DNA from: Chitinophagaceae bacterium IBVUCB2
GTDB taxonomy: Bacteria > Bacteroidota > Bacteroidia > Chitinophagales > Chitinophagaceae
NCBI GenBank assembly: GCA_002127295.1
Contig: NFUV01000003.1
Location: 62,001 to 126,000 of the forward strand
DNA length: 64,000 bases
Direction: 5' to 3'
The notes under the pieces are model-generated. The model saw only the letters and a list, made by a program, of their open reading frames with translations. It did no database searches and was not told the DNA's origin. This document shows, in pieces, positions 7,991-20,000 of this stretch. Within the stretch, counting starts at the first letter, position 1, and the number at the start of each line of letters is the position of its first letter. The position numbers were made by a program, and so were the translations under genes.

Positions 7991-10018
7991 TCATACAGGT
8001 AATTGAATAACAAATTCAGATCCTTCATTTTCCTTTGTTTCCACTTTTAGCTCGCCACCATGTGCTTTTACAATATCGTAACTTAAAGATAAACCCAAAC
8101 CAGTTCCCTGTCCTGTTGGTTTGGTGGTAAAGAATGGTTGAAATATTTTATCCAATACTTTCTTTGGAATGCCATTACCGTTATCCTTTACACTTATTTC
8201 CACCGAAACACCCATTCTTTTTGTACTCACAGAAACGGTTGGCTCATAACTTTCCATGCCTGATTTCTTTTTTTCATCTACAACATAAAATGCATTGGTG
8301 ATTAAATTCAAAATCACTCTTCCAATATCCTGCGGAATGATATTGATACTGCCAATATGCTCATCATAATCTGTTTTCAATGTAACATTGAATGTTTTGT
8401 CTTTAGCTCTTAATCCATGATAAGCCAGTCGCAAATACTCATCAGCCAGTTTATTAATATCCGTCAGCTCTTTTTGTCCATTGCTGCTGCGACTGTGCTG
8501 CAACATTCCTTTTACAATCGCATCTGCCCGTTTCCCATGATGATTTATTTTTTCAAGGTTTTGCTTTACATCCTTTGCAATTATCCTTGCCTCTTTAATA
8601 TCACCTTTCTCTAATTCTTCATTCATTTCGTCTATCAACTCATTACTTACTTCGCTGAAGTTATTAACAAAGTTTAACGGGTTTTGAATTTCATGGGCAA
8701 TGCCTGCGGTCAATTCCCCCAGAGAGGCCATTTTTTCCGATTGTATCAGTTGTTGCTGAGTAGCCTTTAATTCATCGTATGCTTTTTCGATTTTGATCTT
8801 TGCCTTATTTTTTTGCCGGTTATTCTTATAGAAAATAATTGCCAGCAAGAACAAAACTCCAATACCGGCCAGCATAAAATATGTTCTTACTTTATTTTGG
8901 TAAACCACTCTTTCTTTTTCCAGGTTTTGAAGACGAAGTTGCTCGCCATAAGTAAGTTTTTGAAATTCTGCCAGGTTGCTGATCCTGATTTTAGTTAAGC
9001 TGTCTTGGGTAATCAGTGCAAGACCCTGGTATTTGAATGCGCTGTCAAATTGGTTATTCAGTTTATAACTGAGGTATACATGTTCATAGCCACTGCCAAT
9101 GTTGGATTCTCTTCCAGTTACCTGCCCTATCGTTTGTAATATCCCGAGGTTTTTCAACGAATAGTAAAGAGCAGAATCTTTATTGCCTTTATTAATATAA
9201 TGCATGGCAAGTCTTGAACAAACCCTGCTTAAGCTAGTCCTGTTATTAATATTTGTTGAGGTCAGTAAACTTTTATGATAATAGGCTAACGACATTGGCT
9301 CATTCTTCAAGGCATTATAAATATCGCCCAAATGCATTTCTACAGTACCAAGATAAGTCCCCGAAACCCTTATTGTGCTGTCCACCGTTTGCAAGATTAT
9401 CCGCTCTGCTTCTTTTTCATAATAGAGAGCTGAATCCAGTTTGTTTGCATCAAGGTAGCTTGCACCAAGATTCAGGTATGCCAGCATGATGCGGGGAGCA
9501 TAATTGATCTCTTTACCGATCTTGCCTGCTATTCTGAAATGAATGATCTGCTGTTCCAGGTTTTCTGTACTAAGCATGAGCAGCGCATACATATGATGCG
9601 TGTAGGAAAGCAGTAAAAGCCTGTTGTTGCCATAATAGGGTGTAAAGAAATAATTCCATTGCTCTTGCTTTTCATTCCGGGTATCTTCAGCAATTTCGAA
9701 AGCTTGTTGTAAACACCGGAGAGATTCTGCATATTTTCCTAATCCTGTCAATTGATAACTTTGTTGAGCCAATGCAACACCTTCGGCAATTTTATTATTC
9801 TTCCGCTTTCCAATTAAAGCCTGTTGTTCAGCATAGAAAAGGGCTGAGTCCCTGTTTCTTTCCTGATAATAGAAATAAATATTACTGGCTGCTTTGTATC
9901 GTATAGGTCCATCCGGTGCATTATTAAAAGCCATTTTTAAACTATCAAGTTTGCTTACTTGCGCATTTACCAAAGCTGGCAATAGCAGTAATAAAATTAT
10001 TTTGAAAAAAATTTTCAT
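7991..10018 (-). CDS. TPR sensor histidine kinase (paralogue 2)
   Basis: 675 residues with the same plan as its neighbours: signal peptide (1-19, ending VNAQ), periplasmic TPR-like helices up to about 370, a membrane helix at about 377-396, coiled coil, H-box with His442, and an HATPase domain with DNGNGIPKKVL and GTGLGLSLSYDI. The 39-base gap to the next kinase gene is the widest inside the main run and could hold an internal start site, though I see no clear promoter element in it. The TPR region suggests that protein or peptide contact is sensed. Confidence 0.9.
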   Translation of the reverse strand: MKIFFKIILLLLLPALVNAQVSKLDSLKMAFNNAPDGPIRYKAASNIYFYYQERNRDSALFYAEQQALIGKRKNNKIAEGVALAQQSYQLTGLGKYAESLRCLQQAFEIAEDTRNEKQEQWNYFFTPYYGNNRLLLLSYTHHMYALLMLSTENLEQQIIHFRIAGKIGKEINYAPRIMLAYLNLGASYLDANKLDSALYYEKEAERIILQTVDSTIRVSGTYLGTVEMHLGDIYNALKNEPMSLAYYHKSLLTSTNINNRTSLSRVCSRLAMHYINKGNKDSALYYSLKNLGILQTIGQVTGRESNIGSGYEHVYLSYKLNNQFDSAFKYQGLALITQDSLTKIRISNLAEFQKLTYGEQLRLQNLEKERVVYQNKVRTYFMLAGIGVLFLLAIIFYKNNRQKNKAKIKIEKAYDELKATQQQLIQSEKMASLGELTAGIAHEIQNPLNFVNNFSEVSNELIDEMNEELEKGDIKEARIIAKDVKQNLEKINHHGKRADAIVKGMLQHSRSSNGQKELTDINKLADEYLRLAYHGLRAKDKTFNVTLKTDYDEHIGSINIIPQDIGRVILNLITNAFYVVDEKKKSGMESYEPTVSVSTKRMGVSVEISVKDNGNGIPKKVLDKIFQPFFTTKPTGQGTGLGLSLSYDIVKAHGGELKVETKENEGSEFVIQLPV

Positions 10019-10026
10019 TTTTCTTA

Positions 10027-11970
10027 TTAGCTGATTGGCAATTGAATAATAAACTCACTTCCCTCTCCTTCCTTTGTTTCTACTTTCAACTCTCCTCCAT
10101 GAGCTTTTATAATATCATAACTTAATGACAACCCTAATCCTGTTCCTTGTCCGGTGGGTTTGGTGGTAAAGAAAGGATGGAATATTTTGTCTATTATTTT
10201 TAATGGGATACCGTTGCCATTATCTTTTATCCGAACTTCCACTTTATCACCGGATTTTCTTGTACTTACAGAAACTGCTGGCTCATATTCCTCGCTTTTT
10301 TGTTTTTTCTTTTCGTCAACTGCATAAAACGCATTGTTGATTAAATTTAGAATAACCCTTCCTATGTCTTGCGGAACAATTTTGATGCGGCCGATTGTTT
10401 CATCAAAATCAGTTTTCATGGTGGCATTAAAGGATTTGTTCTTTGCTCTTAAGCCATGATAAGCTAATCGCAAATATTCCTCCGTCAAAGCATTGATATC
10501 AGTTGGCTCTTTTGTACCACTGCTACTCCGGCTGTGCTGCAACATTCCCTTTACTATTGCATCAGCTCTCTTTCCATGATGAATTATTTTTTCTGCATTA
10601 GCTTTAATCTCATCTGCAATTTCATTTGCCTGTTGTGTATTACCAGTTGCTAATTCTCCTTTCAATTCATCGATCAATTCTTTATTTACGTCACTAAAAT
10701 TATTTACAAAGTTCAATGGGTTTTGTATTTCATGTGCAATACCCGCCGTAAGTTCTCCGAGTGATGCCATTTTTTCGGATTGAATAAGTTGCTGCTGCGC
10801 CGCTTTCAGCCCACTGTATGCATTTTCTATCTTAACTTTTGCTTTTTGTTTCTGGCGATTGTTCCTCAGCAGAATAAAACTGAATAGAAGTAAAATACCT
10901 GTAGCACTTAGCAGTAAGCTATATTTTACCCTGTTCCTAAATTGTTCTTGTGCTTTTACGGTCTGCTGTTCCCGTTGCTGCTCCTCCAGCATTAGTAACT
11001 GTAGTTGCTTGAATTTTTCCATGCCATACAGGCTATCTTTCATAGCTGCGGAAATATCCGCATAAAAAAAGGCGCTATCAGGCTTACCCATAGCACGGTA
11101 AAGCCTGGCTAATAAGCCGCCAGTTTCAAGTAGTACCAGTTTTTGTGAAGTCCGCTCTGCATCTGCAAAAGCCCGGCGGGCATAATATATACTTGAATCG
11201 TATCGGTAAAGGGATTCATGTACTTCTGCAATTTTTTGCTGAATCCGGCCTCTATTGATTGACTCATTAGAATGGGTGGATTTCATTAATGCGAGGTAAA
11301 AATATTGCAGCGCAGAATCTTTTTTTCCAATGCCTGCATATACAATGCCTATGCAGGTTGGGATAAAACTTTCCAGTTGAGGATGTTTCACTTTTTTGCT
11401 TTTCTCCTGGGCCAATCGCAGATAATACAATGCTGAATCCGGCATTTTTAGAAAATCATAGGATCTGCCGGTGTTGGTAAGTGCAAAGATTCCCGGAGGA
11501 TTGCTTGGTTGTGTTTGCCAGATTGCATTTGCCCGTAACAGGTAATGAAGCGCCTTTCGGTATTCCTGCAATTCCATTAAAGCAACACCAATAAAACCCA
11601 GGCTGCCGGCTTCACCAAGAGTGTCTTTCATTTGCTGTCGCACCTCCAGTGCCTCAAATTGCATTTTTAAAGCAGCGGGGTAATCACCTGTAAGGCGCAA
11701 TGCTTCTCCTGACAAACTAAGAGAAAAGGCTATTCCTTTTGTATATTTCAATTGCCTGGAAAGCTGCAGCGCCGCTGTTGAATATTGCAGACTTACAGCC
11801 GGTTTATAGAAATACAGTTCATTGGCCAACTGCAATTGAAGCTTCACCCGGTTTGAATCGGGCAATGTTTTTTCCAATAATTGTATCAGGCTGTCTGCTG
11901 TATGCTTTTGTGCACCGGCATTCAAATTGAATACAGCTACCAGAATTAATATTTTGAAAAACATTCTCAT
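10027..11970 (-). CDS. TPR sensor histidine kinase (paralogue 3)
   Basis: 647 residues. Signal peptide (1-20, ending AGAQ), TPR-like helices to about 340 with repeated DSALYYLR/DSALQYFY-type helices, a membrane helix at about 348-368, H-box His413, and an HATPase domain with DNGNGIPLKII. The catalytic half matches the rest of the family, with HPFFTTKPTGQ in place of QPFFTTKPTGQ. Gaps of 8 and 12 bases to the neighbouring kinase genes support cotranscription. The ligand is unknown. Confidence 0.9.
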   Translation of the reverse strand: MRMFFKILILVAVFNLNAGAQKHTADSLIQLLEKTLPDSNRVKLQLQLANELYFYKPAVSLQYSTAALQLSRQLKYTKGIAFSLSLSGEALRLTGDYPAALKMQFEALEVRQQMKDTLGEAGSLGFIGVALMELQEYRKALHYLLRANAIWQTQPSNPPGIFALTNTGRSYDFLKMPDSALYYLRLAQEKSKKVKHPQLESFIPTCIGIVYAGIGKKDSALQYFYLALMKSTHSNESINRGRIQQKIAEVHESLYRYDSSIYYARRAFADAERTSQKLVLLETGGLLARLYRAMGKPDSAFFYADISAAMKDSLYGMEKFKQLQLLMLEEQQREQQTVKAQEQFRNRVKYSLLLSATGILLLFSFILLRNNRQKQKAKVKIENAYSGLKAAQQQLIQSEKMASLGELTAGIAHEIQNPLNFVNNFSDVNKELIDELKGELATGNTQQANEIADEIKANAEKIIHHGKRADAIVKGMLQHSRSSSGTKEPTDINALTEEYLRLAYHGLRAKNKSFNATMKTDFDETIGRIKIVPQDIGRVILNLINNAFYAVDEKKKQKSEEYEPAVSVSTRKSGDKVEVRIKDNGNGIPLKIIDKIFHPFFTTKPTGQGTGLGLSLSYDIIKAHGGELKVETKEGEGSEFIIQLPIS

Positions 11971-11982
11971 TTATTGATAGTC

Positions 11983-14232
11983 CTAAAGTACAATAATGAA
12001 TTCGGTTCCTTCACCTTCTTTCGTTTCCACTCTTAATTCTCCGCCATGTGCTTTTACAATATCATAACTCAAACTCAATCCCAAACCAGTTCCCTGACCC
12101 GTTGGCTTGGTGGTAAAGAAGGGTTGAAATATTTTATCCAATACTTTTTGTGGGATGCCGTTCCCGTTGTCAGCAACTTTTATTTCAATCTTGCCATTTA
12201 TTTTTTTTGTGCTTACTGAAACTGTTGGTTCGTATCCATCAATTCCTGACTTCTTCTTTTCATCCACCACATAAAAAGCATTGGTAATTAAATTCAGAAC
12301 AACTCTTCCAATATCCTGCGGAATGATATTGATATTACCGATGCTTTCATCAAAATCTGTTCTCATAGCAACATTAAATGATTTGTCTTTTGCCCTTAGA
12401 CCATGATAGGCCAACCGCAAATATTCATCGGCTAACGCATTGATATCTGTGGGCTCTTTTACACCACTGCTGCTACGACTATGCTGCAACATTCCTTTTA
12501 CTATTGCATCGGCTCTTTTACCATGATGCAGAATTTTTTGTTGATTCTCTATTGCATCATTTGCAATGACTTTGGCATCAGTAATATTTCCTTTATCTAA
12601 CTCGTCTTTCATTTCACTCAATAATTCTTCGTTCACTTCAGAAAAATTATTGATAAAATTCAAGGGGTTCTGTATCTCATGGGCAATGCCAGCAGTGAGT
12701 TCACCTAATGAAGCCATCTTTTCTGACTGTATCAATTGTGTCTGTGTTGACCTTAGATCGGAAAGTGTTTTTTCCAATACCAGGTTTGCTTTCTTTTTGG
12801 AGCGAAACCTGTAATAAATACCTGCGACAATTAATAATAGCAAAGCAGCAATACCAATCGAAAAATTGCGGGAGAGAGAGGATATTTTATTTTGGCTTTC
12901 CAGTTTTGCAATAGAAAGCTCTTTGGCATTCATCTCCTGCTCTGTTTCAAAACTTAACGACCCGTACTTTTCCTGGTCTGCCTGTATACTATCCTGTAAC
13001 GAAATAAATGATGCAAGAGCTTCATTTGCTTTTTTATAATTGCCTGTTTGCTCATGTAACTGGGCAAGCAATTTATAATCTCTCAGTACATACAAACGCT
13101 GACTTTTTAATCTCACTATATCCTTTTCAAGTAATCCTATTGCTTCATTGATCCTATTTTGCTCTATGCGGATCAATGCCAAATAATAATCCGGTGCCAT
13201 TGTTCCGGGCCGGGCATCTGCTTGTATCTTGTTCTCTTCGATCAGTTGCCAGCATTGCTTTAAAGACGCCTCCGCTTCTTCCAACTCGCCAATTTTTATT
13301 TTATAAAAGCCATTTACTTGCAGTGCCATGGCTATATAATCGGGATTAGTATTTGTCGCTTTACCGGGAACGAAGTTTAAATAATACATAACACTATCCA
13401 GTTGGCCTGATAAAAGTTTGATCTGGGCCATCGTGTTCGGTGAATTTGAAGTTGTTATTGAACCAATTCTTCGATCTTCATTGAAAGTAATACGGGCATA
13501 CTTTTCTGCTTGATCGTAATCTCCTTTTTGCAGATAGTAAAACGCAATAACGCCAATATTATTAAACCAGTTTCTCCTGCCTACAGGGTCTGAAAATGGG
13601 AAAACACCTTTATCGGTTGTTGTATCGGGTCGCATGAAACTTACAGATTTTTTCATGTGATAGATCGCCTGGTCAAGTAAACCAATTGTTCGGTAAAAAC
13701 CAGCCAGCACATAGTAGCAACTAGAAAGACCTGCGGAATCATTTTCCAGTTTATACTTTTTCAGGTTTTCGTTGAAATACTGAAATCCTTCATTCAGCAT
13801 ACTCGAATTACGATAAGGCAACCTCAATTGTCTGATAAATGCAGTACTGATCAGTATAGCATTTGGAGATTTACTTTTTTCCAATTGGGCTGACTGGTGC
13901 TTGCCATACGATATAGCTTTGTTTTTATCTGTTGCTATTAAACTGTTCAGAATACCGTATTTTATTCTATAACTCCAATACTCATCGTTGCCTTTAATAA
14001 ATAGCCTGGCTGTATTTTCCAGCACTGCAATGGATTCATCATTTAAGGTAGTTTTTTCAATGATGAGTACTGCATCTCTAAACTTTACGGAATCAACTCC
14101 TTTTTCGGTTTTACTATTGTTCAGTAGTTGAACAATAGAATCGATGCGACTTTGCTGGGCTTCTGTTTTTCCAAAACAGGTGCATAATAAAAATGCCAGC
14201 AGTAATTTGAAAAGAGATTGTTGCTTATTCAT
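11983..14232 (-). CDS. TPR sensor histidine kinase (paralogue 4)
   Basis: 749 residues, the longest of the TPR kinases. It has about 80-100 extra residues in the periplasmic helical region. Signal peptide (1-26), TPR-like region to about 445, membrane helix at about 454-473, H-box His518, and an HATPase domain with VADNGNGIPQKVL. The protein ends in EFIIVL and lacks the final Pro-Val found in most paralogues. It is flanked by kinase genes at 8- and 12-base spacings. Confidence 0.9.
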   Translation of the reverse strand: MNKQQSLFKLLLAFLLCTCFGKTEAQQSRIDSIVQLLNNSKTEKGVDSVKFRDAVLIIEKTTLNDESIAVLENTARLFIKGNDEYWSYRIKYGILNSLIATDKNKAISYGKHQSAQLEKSKSPNAILISTAFIRQLRLPYRNSSMLNEGFQYFNENLKKYKLENDSAGLSSCYYVLAGFYRTIGLLDQAIYHMKKSVSFMRPDTTTDKGVFPFSDPVGRRNWFNNIGVIAFYYLQKGDYDQAEKYARITFNEDRRIGSITTSNSPNTMAQIKLLSGQLDSVMYYLNFVPGKATNTNPDYIAMALQVNGFYKIKIGELEEAEASLKQCWQLIEENKIQADARPGTMAPDYYLALIRIEQNRINEAIGLLEKDIVRLKSQRLYVLRDYKLLAQLHEQTGNYKKANEALASFISLQDSIQADQEKYGSLSFETEQEMNAKELSIAKLESQNKISSLSRNFSIGIAALLLLIVAGIYYRFRSKKKANLVLEKTLSDLRSTQTQLIQSEKMASLGELTAGIAHEIQNPLNFINNFSEVNEELLSEMKDELDKGNITDAKVIANDAIENQQKILHHGKRADAIVKGMLQHSRSSSGVKEPTDINALADEYLRLAYHGLRAKDKSFNVAMRTDFDESIGNINIIPQDIGRVVLNLITNAFYVVDEKKKSGIDGYEPTVSVSTKKINGKIEIKVADNGNGIPQKVLDKIFQPFFTTKPTGQGTGLGLSLSYDIVKAHGGELRVETKEGEGTEFIIVL

Positions 14233-14240
14233 TTTATTAT

Positions 14241-16211
14241 TTAAGCTGGTAATGTGATTATAAATGTACTTCCCTCCCCTTCCTTCGTTTCCACTTTCAA
14301 TTCTCCGCCATGTGCTTTTACAATATCATAACTCAAGGATAAACCCAAACCCGTTCCCTGTCCGGTGGGTTTGGTAGTAAAGAAGGGTTGAAATATTTTA
14401 TCCAATACTTTCTGAGGAACGCCATCCCCATTATCAGCTACGCTGATCTCAGCTTTAGTGCTACCATCAGTTCCGGTAATTTTGGAAGTCTTAATCATCA
14501 CTGTCGGCTCATAAATATCAAAATCTGATTTAGCTTTCTCATTGGTAGCATAAAATGCGTTAGTAATTAAATTAAGGATCACTCTTCCAATATCCTGTGG
14601 TATGATATCGACATGGCCAATACTTTTATCATATTCCGTTTTCAACGTAGCATTAAAATTTTTGTCTTTTGCTCTTAATCCATGATAAGCCAGTCGTAAA
14701 TACTCATCCGCCAGTTTATTAATATCAGTGGGCTCTTTGACACCACTGCTACTGCGGCTGTGTTGCAACATTCCTTTTACAATGGCATCGGCTCTTTTGC
14801 CATGATGGTTTATTTTCTGTTCGTTCTCTTTTATATCTTTTGTGATGGCTTTTACTTCGGCCAAATTTCCTTTGTCAACTTCCTGTTCCAATTCATCGAT
14901 CAATTCAGTATTTACTTCCGAAAAATTATTAACGAAGTTTAGCGGATTCTGAATTTCATGGGCAATACCCGCTGTAAGTTCCCCAAGGCTTGCCATTTTT
15001 TCGGATTGAATGAGTTGAGATTGTGTTAACCGAAGTCTCGTCAATGAATTTTCTAATGCCCTGTTTGTTCTTTGTTTTTGTTTGTTGTTCCGAAACAGGA
15101 TAGTTGCTATTATCAAAAATAATCCCAGCCCTGCTAAAAGGGCAATCTGTCTTTGCCTATTTCGGTCAGCTATTCTTTTAGCTTCGGCATTCCGTTCCTT
15201 CTCCTGTTCATCTAAGATTATACGTTGCAGCTCCTGGAATCTTGCTGTGCCTGTTAAACTGTCTTTTTCAATATTGGCAATAGACAAATATTTATAAGCA
15301 CTGTCATCCTGGTTTCTTTTATTATACAATCCGCTTATCAGTATAGAAGCATCATAAACACCTTTTCTGAAAGAGACTGCTTTACCGTTTTGTATAGCAT
15401 CATAAGCATACTTCAGACTGGAATCAGGCATATTCATTTCATCATATAATTTTGCCAGCAACAGGTTATTCATGGTAAGATTTCTTATATCATTATCCCT
15501 GATAGCTTCGCTTATACCCTTTTTATAGAAATACATAGCCTTTGCCTTATCCCCTTTCAATTTGTATGCGTTTCCCATTCTGAACATCATTTCGGCCCAG
15601 GTAATAAAAGTTCTATCCGCAGTTTTTGATTCACTGATCTTATATGCTACCTGTTGAAAATACAAAGCCGAGTCCGGCATGTTCATTAATTCATAAATAT
15701 TTCCAATATTGGAAATTTCGTTGTAGTACATCCCTGAATCTCTCAAAACCTCAAAAAGGTTCTTAGATCTGAAATAACATTCATTCGCTTTTTTATAATC
15801 GCCCAGCTCCATATATATATTTCCTATCCTGTTTAAAGCGTATGCGACATTGGAACTGTCTTTCAGTTTTTCACTTATTTCCATTGCTTCGAATTGAAAC
15901 TGTAATGATTCCGGTAATTTCCCGGCTTCCAGTACTGTGGCTCCCTTCAAGGATAACATGATTGCCTTTATACCCGGCCGATCCAGTTTTTCAGCCAAGG
16001 CAATAGTTCTGTCTGTATAGTAAAGAGAAGAATCAATATTAGAAAACCGATACCCATAGGCCAATTGAAAATATATACTGCCCCTTGTTGAATCATGCTT
16101 TGCCGCTACCAATTGCTTTTTTAATTCGGCTATCTCCTCATTAGATATTTGCCCGATACATGAATGTGCTAACACTATTACAAAGCAAATACTAAATAAC
16201 TTTTTTAGCAT
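14241..16211 (-). CDS. TPR sensor histidine kinase (paralogue 5)
   Basis: 656 residues. Signal peptide (1-20), TPR-like periplasmic repeats with several DSALYF/DSSLKYAYD helices, membrane helix at about 354-373, H-box His418, HATPase domain with ADNGDGVPQKVL. A small insertion (about five residues) between the N and G1 boxes (KITGTDGSTKAEI) is specific to this copy. It starts 11 bases downstream of the giant multi-module kinase gene and is read in the same direction. Confidence 0.9.
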   Translation of the reverse strand: MLKKLFSICFVIVLAHSCIGQISNEEIAELKKQLVAAKHDSTRGSIYFQLAYGYRFSNIDSSLYYTDRTIALAEKLDRPGIKAIMLSLKGATVLEAGKLPESLQFQFEAMEISEKLKDSSNVAYALNRIGNIYMELGDYKKANECYFRSKNLFEVLRDSGMYYNEISNIGNIYELMNMPDSALYFQQVAYKISESKTADRTFITWAEMMFRMGNAYKLKGDKAKAMYFYKKGISEAIRDNDIRNLTMNNLLLAKLYDEMNMPDSSLKYAYDAIQNGKAVSFRKGVYDASILISGLYNKRNQDDSAYKYLSIANIEKDSLTGTARFQELQRIILDEQEKERNAEAKRIADRNRQRQIALLAGLGLFLIIATILFRNNKQKQRTNRALENSLTRLRLTQSQLIQSEKMASLGELTAGIAHEIQNPLNFVNNFSEVNTELIDELEQEVDKGNLAEVKAITKDIKENEQKINHHGKRADAIVKGMLQHSRSSSGVKEPTDINKLADEYLRLAYHGLRAKDKNFNATLKTEYDKSIGHVDIIPQDIGRVILNLITNAFYATNEKAKSDFDIYEPTVMIKTSKITGTDGSTKAEISVADNGDGVPQKVLDKIFQPFFTTKPTGQGTGLGLSLSYDIVKAHGGELKVETKEGEGSTFIITLPA

Positions 16212-16222
16212 AATAAATTAGT

Positions 16223-17040
16223 TTAAACAGGTAACACAATTATAAATTCACTTCCTTCTCCTTCTTTCGTCTCTACTTTCAACTCCCCACCATGTGCTTT
16301 TACAATATCATAACTCAAACTCAAACCCAAGCCAGTTCCCTGTCCTGTTGGTTTGGTGGTAAAGAATGGTTGAAATATTTTATCCAATACTTTTGGTGGA
16401 ATGCCATTCCCATTGTCCTTCACATTTATTTCAACTTTATCATTATTCTTTTTTGTACTTACTGAAACAGTTGGTTCATACCCGGTAATGCTTTGTTTCG
16501 ATTTTTCATTAACTACATAGAAAGCATTGGTGATTAAGTTGAGTATCACTCTACCTATATCCTGTGGAATGATGCTGACCTTGTCAAAGGTTTCATCAAA
16601 ATCTGTTTTCAGGGTTGCATTGAATGATTTGTCTTTTGCCCGTAAGCCATGATAGGCAAGACGCAAATATTCATCGGCCAGTGCATTGATGTCCGTTGCC
16701 TCTTTCTGATTGCTGCTGCTGCGGCTGTGCTGCAACATTCCTTTTACAATACCATCGGCCCGTTTGCCATGATGATTTATTTTTTCTAAATTCTGGATGA
16801 CATCATTCATTATTTCTTTTGCATCTTCCGTATCGCCTTTCTCTATCGCTTCTTTCATTTCTTCCAGCAATTCTTTACTTACTTCACTAAAGTTGTTGAC
16901 GAAATTCAACGGGTTTTGAATTTCATGGGCAATACCGGCGGTGAGTTCTCCCAGCGATGCCATTTTCTCTGACTGTATCAATTGTTTTTGTGTGGTCTGT
17001 AACTCCGTTAATGCTTCTTCTGCTTTTTGCTTGGCTTCTT
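16223..17040 (-). repeat. Kinase catalytic-half repeat block (representative of seven copies)
   Basis: About 800 bp encoding the H-box and HATPase domains recur with high nucleotide similarity at seven places on the minus strand: about 5993-6790, 7991-8790, 10027-10830, 11983-12780, 14241-15060, 16223-17040 and 24932-25740. Long words such as the block for AHGGELKVETKE and GTGLGLSLSYDIVKAHGG are nearly unchanged between copies, while the upstream sensor halves diverge. This suggests duplication with continuing gene conversion. Exact identities need an alignment. Confidence 0.75.
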
Positions 17041-20000
17041 TAATAGCTATTAAATCTTGTTCTGCCTGTTCTGCATGTGCTTCTGCCAATTTTAAATCGT
17101 TGAAACGGGTGAACGTAAGATTAAACACCGCAGCAAATCGTTCTAATAGCTGAATGGTTTGTTCGCCCTGCCCATCGGGTGATGCCATGCCAATAAATCC
17201 TTTACTGAAATACGCAACACTTTGTACTCTTCTTTCTTGCGACAAGCCACCTTTGAAAGGAATATGCAGCACATCACTCAGGTAATGAAAATACTCTTCC
17301 AACTCTTTGCCCTGCATGTCCACTATTACTGATTTCTGTTGTGCTTTCCATCCGTCATATAATTTTTTTACAGAAATATTGTCGTTTTTATTGAATAGAA
17401 ATTTGTTGCCAATATGTGTACCATCTTCATCTGTGGCCCACATTTCCATATCGCCACTTTCACCCTGCACAATACCAATATATAATCGATTAGGTTCAAT
17501 ACCCAGGCTAATCAATTGCCGGAATAACTCTGCTGCTGTTTCTGCCAGTTCATCACTTTTTTGCATGGCAAGTGTTTTGCTCCGTACTCTTTCCAATGCG
17601 GCTTCTATCTGTGCTTCTCTTGCTTGTGCTTCTGCTTTTTGCAGATCGAGAAAACGGGTATACGATTGTTCAAATACTTTTCCGACTCTCTTTATGATAG
17701 CATTTTCCTCTTCTGTGTAAGGCACTAGCTGATAATTGGCGACAGACAGAATTATATTTTTTGATATAACAGATGAAAAAGCGATACCAGTGGCCTCGTA
17801 AATATATTTCTTTCGTTCTTCAGGAAGGTATTTCAGCTTTGTGTTTTTAAAAGCATAATTAAAAAACTCATTCTTTTCTTCAAAAGAAAAAGACTCCGCA
17901 AAAAAATCTACTTCTTTTCGTATCATATTTGCGAGGCTATTAAAAAAATGAATATTTGCTGAAGGGAAATACATTTTTTCCGGCGTTGCAACACCCGGGG
18001 TAGATACCCACCAGTCTCCGCCTGTTTCAGAGTAGTTAGTGATAAAATTTGCTGTATCAAATTGAAAACCCAAATGCTGAAACTGCTCTGTAACAACATT
18101 AATTACCTCATGCAATTCATTACTTTTATGCATGGCCATTGAACTGCTACGGACTTTTTCCAATGCCGCTTCAATCCTTGCTTCCCGGGCTTGTGCTTCG
18201 GCTTTTTTCAAATCGAGAAAACGGGTATAGGTACTGTCGAATACAGCAGCAAAACGTTCTAATGTACGCAGTGTTTCTGCTGGTACCGGCACCGGCGTTG
18301 ATATGGATAAATGCCCTTTGGAATAATAAGCTGCTGTAATGACTCTTCGTCCACCTGTATCTGTACTCATTTTGGTAATACCGCTTATTTTATTCCGGTA
18401 ATTAAGCCATCCTTCCAATGCTTCTCCGCTAAGGTCTATCACCAACGATTTTTTATTGGCCTTCCATGCAATAACCGCAGGCTTTATTACTGTTGGTTCT
18501 TCCATGCTTAAGCTAAATGAACGGCTTTCCTGTGCACCATCATCAGCCCAGCTTGTTGACCTGAAGTCTATTAATCTTTCTTCTTCATTATATATACCAA
18601 TGGTAACCTGGTAAATATCTTCTGTACCTAATTTTTTAAATTCATTAAATAGAACAGCAGCAGTCTCCTGCAATTCATTACTGCTTTGCATCGCCATAGT
18701 TCTGCTCCGCACTTTTTCCAAGGCTGCTTCTATCTGTGCTTCTTTGGCCTGTGCTTCTGCTTTTTGCAGGTCAAGAAAACGAGTATAAGTCTGTTCAAAT
18801 ACTTTTGCGAAGCGTTTGAACACATCATGCATCTCAGGAAAATGTTCAAACGTAATAAATATCAAATTGCCATAAGCAAAATTGGCAACATGATCGACTT
18901 GAAATGCAGGTAATTGAAAGCCTGAATCCATCATGCTTCGCAATAGATCGCCAACACCGGGAAGTGAAAGCATATAGCGATAATGATCTTCCTGTTCTTC
19001 GCCTTGTTTTTCATATACTAAAAGGTCCTCTCCTTTTTTTCTTGATTCATCGAATCGCATAAATACAGGATGTTCCGTCAACGGGATCTTGCAAGGCGAT
19101 GGCGATATGACTCCATCAGGGCTTCCCGGATAATAGATAAATTCTCTATCTCCTGTATTCCAGATATTAAATCCACAATTCCACTGAGGTACGCCTAATG
19201 CTTTTACCTGTTGAAAAAGAATAGACGCCACATCCAGTAATTCATCGCTTCGCTGCATAGCCATCGTTCTGCTTCTTACTCTTTCCAATGCAGCTTCTAT
19301 CTGTGCTTCTCTTGCCTGTGCCTCTGCTTTTTGGAGATCAAGGAAACGGGTATAGGTTTGCTGGAATACTTTTCCAAAACGCATCAATGTACTATTCTCT
19401 TCATCGGTATAAGGAATACCTGAAAAATTTTCAATGTACAAACCCACATTATCTAACAATACTGTTGATGCTGCAAGGCCCGGACAGCTTAAATAAAAAC
19501 TTTTTGACGCTTCAGGTAACCCCGGAACATATGACAATAACTCATTGTAAAATTTATTCTTTTCTTCAAAATTTAAATGAGTGGCAAAGAAGTCTTCGCC
19601 ATTCTCTTTTGCTTCATTAAATTGATTGGCCCAAACAGACTCAAAATATGGATGCGATATTTTAGAAGGAATGTCCTGCTCATCAGCGATCCAGAAATGC
19701 CAATCGCCTCCTGGAGTATAGTCAACAACAAAGCCTGCGTGGTCAAGATTAATTTCTAAATGTCTGAGTTGTTGATAAACAATTTTTATTACGTCTTTAA
19801 GCTCTTCACTTTTTTGCATCCCCATACTTCTGCTTCTCACTCTTTCCAAAGCGGTTTCGATCTGTGCTTCCCTTGCCTGTGTTTCGGCTTTTTGCAAGTC
19901 TAAAAATCTTGTATAAGTCTGGTCAAAAACTTTTCCAAAACGTTTGAATATGTCATGTGCATCAGGAACCGGTTCATAAGTAATAAACAACAAAAATCCT